A stretch of 36,285 nucleotides of DNA from Bacteroidota bacterium. GTDB taxonomy: Bacteria; Bacteroidota; Bacteroidia; Bacteroidales; FEN-979. The translations under genes and the position numbers were made by a program. Where the stretch lies: contig JAPLDO010000210.1 of assembly GCA_026391715.1 (NCBI GenBank), positions 1-36,285 on the forward strand, written 5' to 3'. Shown here one piece after another: positions 32,099 through 36,285 of the stretch (position 1 is the first letter of the stretch; every line of letters starts with the position of its first letter). Below the pieces are notes generated by a model. It was given only the letters and a program-made list of their open reading frames with translations, had not been told where the DNA came from and did no database searches.

Positions 32099-33523
32099 AT
32101 GGAAAAGATCAGCAGACGAAAATTTTTCGGAAAGTGCCTGGTGTATAACACTACAGTCATTTTGGGAGGAGGTTGGTTTCTTTCCTGCTCAAAGGATTCA
32201 AACGGCGCCGAATTTAATTCCGATCTGGAATATCTTCCGATACAACACGATAATCCGGCGATAGCTCTATGGAGAGAAAAGTGCGAGGAGTGTGGCGACT
32301 GTATTGAGGCTTGCGCTGAAAAGCAGAAAGTTTTTGGCGCTTATCAGGCAAGCGCCTCCAAACATGTTTGCATCCATTGCGGAACTTGTATAAAGGAGTG
32401 TGAAGAGGGCGCTATTACTGAAAAGTATCATTGGCGGGATGTATTGGATGCTATTGACAATCCTTCAAAAATTGTCATTGCCTCTCTTTCCCCATCGGTG
32501 CGCGTTGGAATTGGCGACTACTTTGGTCTCGAAAAAGGTTCTTTCATGTTGGAAAACATGGTTGGCGCTTGCCGTGCCGCAGGATTTGATTATGTTTTGG
32601 ACACCAATTTCAGCGCCGATTTAACAATTATGGAAGAGGCATGGGAACTTCAGCGCCGAATTACGGAAAAAGTCAATATTCCTCAATTTACAAGCTGCTG
32701 TCCGGCTTGGGTTAAGTATGTGGAAATATTTTACCCTTCATTGCTAAAATACTTGTCAACGGTAAAAAGCCCCATATCAATGCAGGGTTCAATGGTTAAA
32801 AGCTATTTTGCCCAAAAGAAAGGGATCGATCCGCGCGATATTATCCACGTTGCAGTAACTCCATGTTCTGCCAAAAAATATGAGATTACCCGTGAGGAGC
32901 TTTCAATTGACAGCCTCCGAAGTGCCGATTTTGTTATTACCACCAATGAATTGTCGAAATTGTTCACAAGTCGCAACATCGATTTAACAGCACAAACCGG
33001 CAGTTTCGATTCATTCATGGGGGCAGCGTCGGGCGCCGGCATCATCTTTGGCAATACCGGCGGCGTTACGAGAGCGGCTCTTCGAACAGTTTACTACAAT
33101 ATTACCGGAGCGAATCCTCCTGACAATCTTTTGGAATTACAACAGATACAAGGTCTCACCGGTTTAAAAGAAGCCCAGGTTTCCATAGGAGCAACCAATT
33201 TAAATGTTGCAGTATGTTATGAAATGAGAAATGCTCAAAAATTACTGGAACAGGTAATGAATGGTTCTTGCAAATACCATTTTATTGAGGTTATGGCATG
33301 TAAAGGGGGATGTGTTGGCGGTGCCGGGCAACCTGCCGGAAGCAGTACAATACAAAAACGAATCGGCGCTCTCAATATGGCAGATCAACAAGCGCCTACC
33401 CGATATTGCCATGAAAATCCAGAAATTAAAGCCATTTACAAAGATTTTCTCGGTACAACAGGCGGCACGGAGGCAAAAAAATATTTGCATACAACCTACA
33501 ATAACAAATCGCATTTGCTGTAA
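32099..33523 (+). CDS. Exported [FeFe]-hydrogenase, single subunit with two [4Fe-4S] clusters
   Basis: This 474-residue enzyme interconverts protons and H2. The N-terminus has a twin-arginine signal (ISRRKFF, residues 4-10), a hydrophobic stretch and a lipobox-like FLSC (C30), suggesting Tat export and possibly lipid anchoring. Two ferredoxin-type clusters follow (C62/C65/C68/C72; C91/C94/C97/C101). The H-cluster ligands are present: TSCCPAW (C200, C201), TPCSAKKYE (C256) and MACKGGCVGGAGQP (C401, C405). The C-terminal end matches the small-subunit (Fe_hyd_SSU) sequence (HENPEIKAIYKDFLG, LHTTY). Departures from standard group A are TPC for MPC, STVKSP for STCKSP and GGVTRAALR for GGVMEAALR. 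The upstream His-rich gene ends three bases before it. Confidence 0.9.
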   Translation: MEKISRRKFFGKCLVYNTTVILGGGWFLSCSKDSNGAEFNSDLEYLPIQHDNPAIALWREKCEECGDCIEACAEKQKVFGAYQASASKHVCIHCGTCIKECEEGAITEKYHWRDVLDAIDNPSKIVIASLSPSVRVGIGDYFGLEKGSFMLENMVGACRAAGFDYVLDTNFSADLTIMEEAWELQRRITEKVNIPQFTSCCPAWVKYVEIFYPSLLKYLSTVKSPISMQGSMVKSYFAQKKGIDPRDIIHVAVTPCSAKKYEITREELSIDSLRSADFVITTNELSKLFTSRNIDLTAQTGSFDSFMGAASGAGIIFGNTGGVTRAALRTVYYNITGANPPDNLLELQQIQGLTGLKEAQVSIGATNLNVAVCYEMRNAQKLLEQVMNGSCKYHFIEVMACKGGCVGGAGQPAGSSTIQKRIGALNMADQQAPTRYCHENPEIKAIYKDFLGTTGGTEAKKYLHTTYNNKSHLL

Positions 33524-33562
33524 TTATTTTGTACGTTGTCCAATAAATTAAATCATTAAAAT

Positions 33563-36115
33563 ATGAAAGTAGATTTTGATCCTGGAAAAATTACCGGGCT
33601 AACCTCCGAAGAAGTAGGGAAAAAACTTATTTCCGACGGCTACAACGAATTGCCATCATCGAAATCGAGAAATTTCATCTCAATTGCACTTGGCGTTGTA
33701 AAAGAGCCAATGTTTTTGCTGCTTGTTGCCTGCGGAACTCTCTATATGGTTCTGGGCGACGTTCAGGAAGGCATTATGCTTCTTGGGTTTGTTTTCGTAA
33801 TCATGGGTATTGAGTTTTATCAGGAAAAGAAAACTGAAAAGGCTCTTGACGCGCTTAGGGATCTTGCCAGTCCCCGCGCTCTCGTTATTCGCGATGGAGT
33901 TGAAAAGAGGATACCGGGACGGGAGGTTGTTACCGACGATATCCTTATTCTTCATGAAGGTGACCGCGTTCCGGCTGATGCAACTGTGCTTTCTTCTGTC
34001 AGCCTTCTTGCCGACGAATCATTACTTACCGGCGAACCTGTTCCGGTAAGAAAACAGGATTGGGATGGCAAAACCTTGGCGGCGCAACCTGGCGGCGACG
34101 ATTTGCCTTTCGTTTACTCAGGTTCTATGATAGTTCAGGGTTCGGGTTTTGCAAAAGTATCGGCAACCGGCTTGAACACAGAGATTGGTAAAATCGGAAA
34201 GGCTATTGGCAATGTAAAGGAAGAACCTACCCGGCTGAAGTTAGAAATGGGCGCTCTCGTCAAAAAACTGGCAATCACAGGATTCATTTTATGTTTGGTT
34301 GTTATTGCAGTATATACCCTCACCAGGGGTGATTTGCTGAAAGGTTTCCTTGCCGGGATTACCCTTGCAATGGCTATGTTACCTGAGGAATTTCCTGTGG
34401 TTCTTGCTATTTTTCTTGCTCTCGGAGCCTGGAGAATATCGAAAAAAAATGTTCTTACCAGAAAACCTTCAGCCATTGAAACTCTCGGATCGGCAACGGT
34501 ATTATGTACCGATAAAACCGGTACTCTCACGTTAAACAAAATGACTGTTAACCGCCTTTTTAACGGTAGCAGTTTTTTTCTGAATGTTAAAGAAAATGAA
34601 CTGCCGGAAACATTTCACAAAGTTGTTGAGTACGGAATTCTTGCTAGTCAGGTTAATCCCTTCGATCCTATGGAGAAGGCAATCACGCTGCTTGGTGAAA
34701 AATACCTTCAGGGAACCAGCCACCTGAACCATCAATGGGAAATGATACGCGAATATCCATTATCGAAGGAACTTCTTGCAATGTCGCGCGTTTTCGCCGA
34801 TCGCCAGACCGGCGGGCGTAGTATTGCTGCCAAAGGTGCGCCGGAAGTAATTTTCGATCTCTGTCACTTGTCTGATGATGTCAGACAAAAATATGGCGAC
34901 GCTATTGAAGATATGGCGAAGAATGGGCTAAGGGTGCTTGGAGTCGCTGCGTCAAAGATTAATTCGGAGGCGCTTCCTGATAATCAGCATGATTTCGATT
35001 TTGAATTTCTGGGATTGATTGGGCTTTCCGACCCCATTCGCCCCGAAGTGAAAAGCGCGGTTGCCGAATGTTACAGGGCGGGAATCAGGGTCATAATGAT
35101 TACTGGCGATTATCCCGTCACAGCCATGAATATTGCAAAGGAAATAGGTCTGAAGAATCCCGACAAAGCCATCACAGGGGCGGAATTGAAAACAATGTCG
35201 GAGGAAGAACTTTGTGACAGGATTATAAATGTAAATGTTTTTGCCAGAGTCGTCCCCGAACAAAAGCTTGTAATTGTAAACGCGCTGAAAAAAAATGGCG
35301 AAGTCGTTGCAATGACCGGCGACGGAATCAATGACGCTCCCGCGCTGAAAGCCGCCCATATCGGTATAGCTATGGGTGAAAAGGGAACCGACGTTGCCCG
35401 CGAAGCCTCTTCACTGGTTCTGATGGACGATAATTTCTCGTCAATAGTCGCAGCAAACTCTATGGGGCGCAGGATATTTGACAACCTTCAGAAGGCGTTA
35501 GCATATATCTTTTCAATCCATGTGCCTATAGCCGGTTTGTCATTGATACCAATCCTGCTAATTGACCTGCCACTTATTCTATGGCCCATTCATATCGTAT
35601 TCCTTGAGCTGATAATTGATCCTGCCTGTTCGATGATCTTTGAAGCGGAAAAAGAGGAGAAAAATGTAATGGACCGTCCTCCGAGAGGAATCAATGAAAA
35701 ATTTTTCGGAATGAATAAGATATTTATCAGTTGTATGCAGGGAGTCGGAATACTCGCTTTTGTGATGGGAATATATTTTTTCAGCTATTATTCAGGGCAT
35801 ACCGAAGGACAGATCCGCGCCATGTCGTTTTTGACGCTTATTGCGGCAAACATTGCTTTCATTATGTCTAACCGATCCTGGACACGTAGCATCTTTGAAT
35901 TGCTGACCATTCGTAACAAAGCGGCAGGATGGGTTATCGGAGGAGCTATTATGTTTATGATTCTGATAATGAATATTCCTTTCTGCCTTCAAATGTTCCA
36001 GTTCCAGAAAATCGGAATTGCAGATTCCCTTATTTGCATCGCCGCAGGCTTGCTAACAATTACATGGTTCGAGGTTTACAAGGCAATTAAACTTTACAGA
36101 ACCAGAAAAACTTAA
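33563..36115 (+). CDS. P-type cation-translocating ATPase (P2, Ca2+-ATPase-like)
   Basis: An 850-residue ion pump of the inner membrane. An N-terminal cation-ATPase domain (GLTSEEVGKKLISDGYNELP) is followed by the actuator motif TGEP (156-159), the M4 motif PEEFP (274-278), the phosphorylation site DKTGTLT (D317), the nucleotide-binding KGAPEV, and the hinge motif TGDGINDAP (585-593). About ten membrane segments are predicted, and M6 carries ELIIDPACSM. The overall form is that of Ca2+ or related P2 pumps. The M4 motif differs from the PEGLP of typical Ca2+-ATPases, so the transported ion is uncertain. It lies 39 bases after the hydrogenase gene in the same direction. Confidence 0.9.
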   Translation: MKVDFDPGKITGLTSEEVGKKLISDGYNELPSSKSRNFISIALGVVKEPMFLLLVACGTLYMVLGDVQEGIMLLGFVFVIMGIEFYQEKKTEKALDALRDLASPRALVIRDGVEKRIPGREVVTDDILILHEGDRVPADATVLSSVSLLADESLLTGEPVPVRKQDWDGKTLAAQPGGDDLPFVYSGSMIVQGSGFAKVSATGLNTEIGKIGKAIGNVKEEPTRLKLEMGALVKKLAITGFILCLVVIAVYTLTRGDLLKGFLAGITLAMAMLPEEFPVVLAIFLALGAWRISKKNVLTRKPSAIETLGSATVLCTDKTGTLTLNKMTVNRLFNGSSFFLNVKENELPETFHKVVEYGILASQVNPFDPMEKAITLLGEKYLQGTSHLNHQWEMIREYPLSKELLAMSRVFADRQTGGRSIAAKGAPEVIFDLCHLSDDVRQKYGDAIEDMAKNGLRVLGVAASKINSEALPDNQHDFDFEFLGLIGLSDPIRPEVKSAVAECYRAGIRVIMITGDYPVTAMNIAKEIGLKNPDKAITGAELKTMSEEELCDRIINVNVFARVVPEQKLVIVNALKKNGEVVAMTGDGINDAPALKAAHIGIAMGEKGTDVAREASSLVLMDDNFSSIVAANSMGRRIFDNLQKALAYIFSIHVPIAGLSLIPILLIDLPLILWPIHIVFLELIIDPACSMIFEAEKEEKNVMDRPPRGINEKFFGMNKIFISCMQGVGILAFVMGIYFFSYYSGHTEGQIRAMSFLTLIAANIAFIMSNRSWTRSIFELLTIRNKAAGWVIGGAIMFMILIMNIPFCLQMFQFQKIGIADSLICIAAGLLTITWFEVYKAIKLYRTRKT

Positions 36116-36285
36116 CGGTTAAAACTTCACGGTAACAGTTTTTGATTCTGTATGCGGTTGATATTAATTCATAAAACCGCTGACAAATCTCATGTTAAAT
36201 ATTTCACAGTAACTTGTGATATTCTATATTTTTGTTTTTGAATACGAATCCCCTCTTTGAAAAATTCCGCTGTCATGCTAACCCT
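36116..36285. other. Intergenic end of the window
   Basis: No gene is seen in the last 170 bases. GCGGTT and AACCGC near 36153-36179 can form a 6-bp stem with a long loop and no T-run. A TATTTTTG at 36227-36234 fits the -7 consensus, but the only upstream TTG is too close to act as a -33 box. Confidence 0.4.

Overview
The window looks like chromosomal DNA of an anaerobic member of the Bacteroidota (Bacteroidales/Marinilabiliales-like). The evidence is a secreted protein with a type IX secretion C-terminal sorting domain, promoter -7 boxes of the TAnnTTTG type, few Shine-Dalgarno sequences, and [FeFe]-hydrogenase plus its maturase HydE. I saw no rRNA, tRNA, CRISPR array or transposase. No gene-free stretch exceeds 300 bases.

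Layout. (1) 1-1603: the C-terminal part of the YchF ATPase, then hydE. (2) 1662-10994: the core of an exopolysaccharide/capsule locus of Wzx/Wzy type. It holds two paralogous fusions of a pseudo-receiver domain to a phosphoglycosyl transferase, with an intact single-domain response regulator between them. A half-length TolC-family protein follows, then a Wzz/GumC-like copolymerase carrying a LysM domain and a degenerate kinase domain, a flippase and an O-antigen ligase/polymerase. (3) 10991-19187: a phosphopantetheinyl transferase facing a convergent 2495-residue nonribosomal peptide synthetase with an internal formyltransferase-like domain. (4) 19281-29276: glycosyltransferases, an acetyltransferase and an FkbM methyltransferase. 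A DNA methyltransferase and an AlbA_2-type protein (22.8-25.4 kb) interrupt this run and look like an inserted module. (5) 29287-30978: a secreted beta-helix protein. (6) 31226-36115: a small hypothetical protein, a histidine-rich membrane protein directly upstream of a Tat-signal [FeFe]-hydrogenase, and a P-type cation ATPase.

How the parts may work together. The phosphoglycosyl transferase loads the first sugar phosphate onto the lipid carrier. The glycosyltransferases, acetyltransferase and FkbM enzyme extend and decorate the repeat unit. Wzx flips it, the O-antigen ligase-like protein polymerises or transfers it, and the Wzz and TolC-like proteins control length and export. The NRPS with its own PPTase suggests that a peptide is made by the same locus, either as a separate product or as a decoration; this is inference. 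The most unusual points are the first phosphoglycosyl transferase, which has lost its catalytic glutamate but kept a four-cysteine insertion; the NRPS architecture A-PCP-C-FT-C'-A-PCP-TE; and the His-rich protein paired with an exported hydrogenase.
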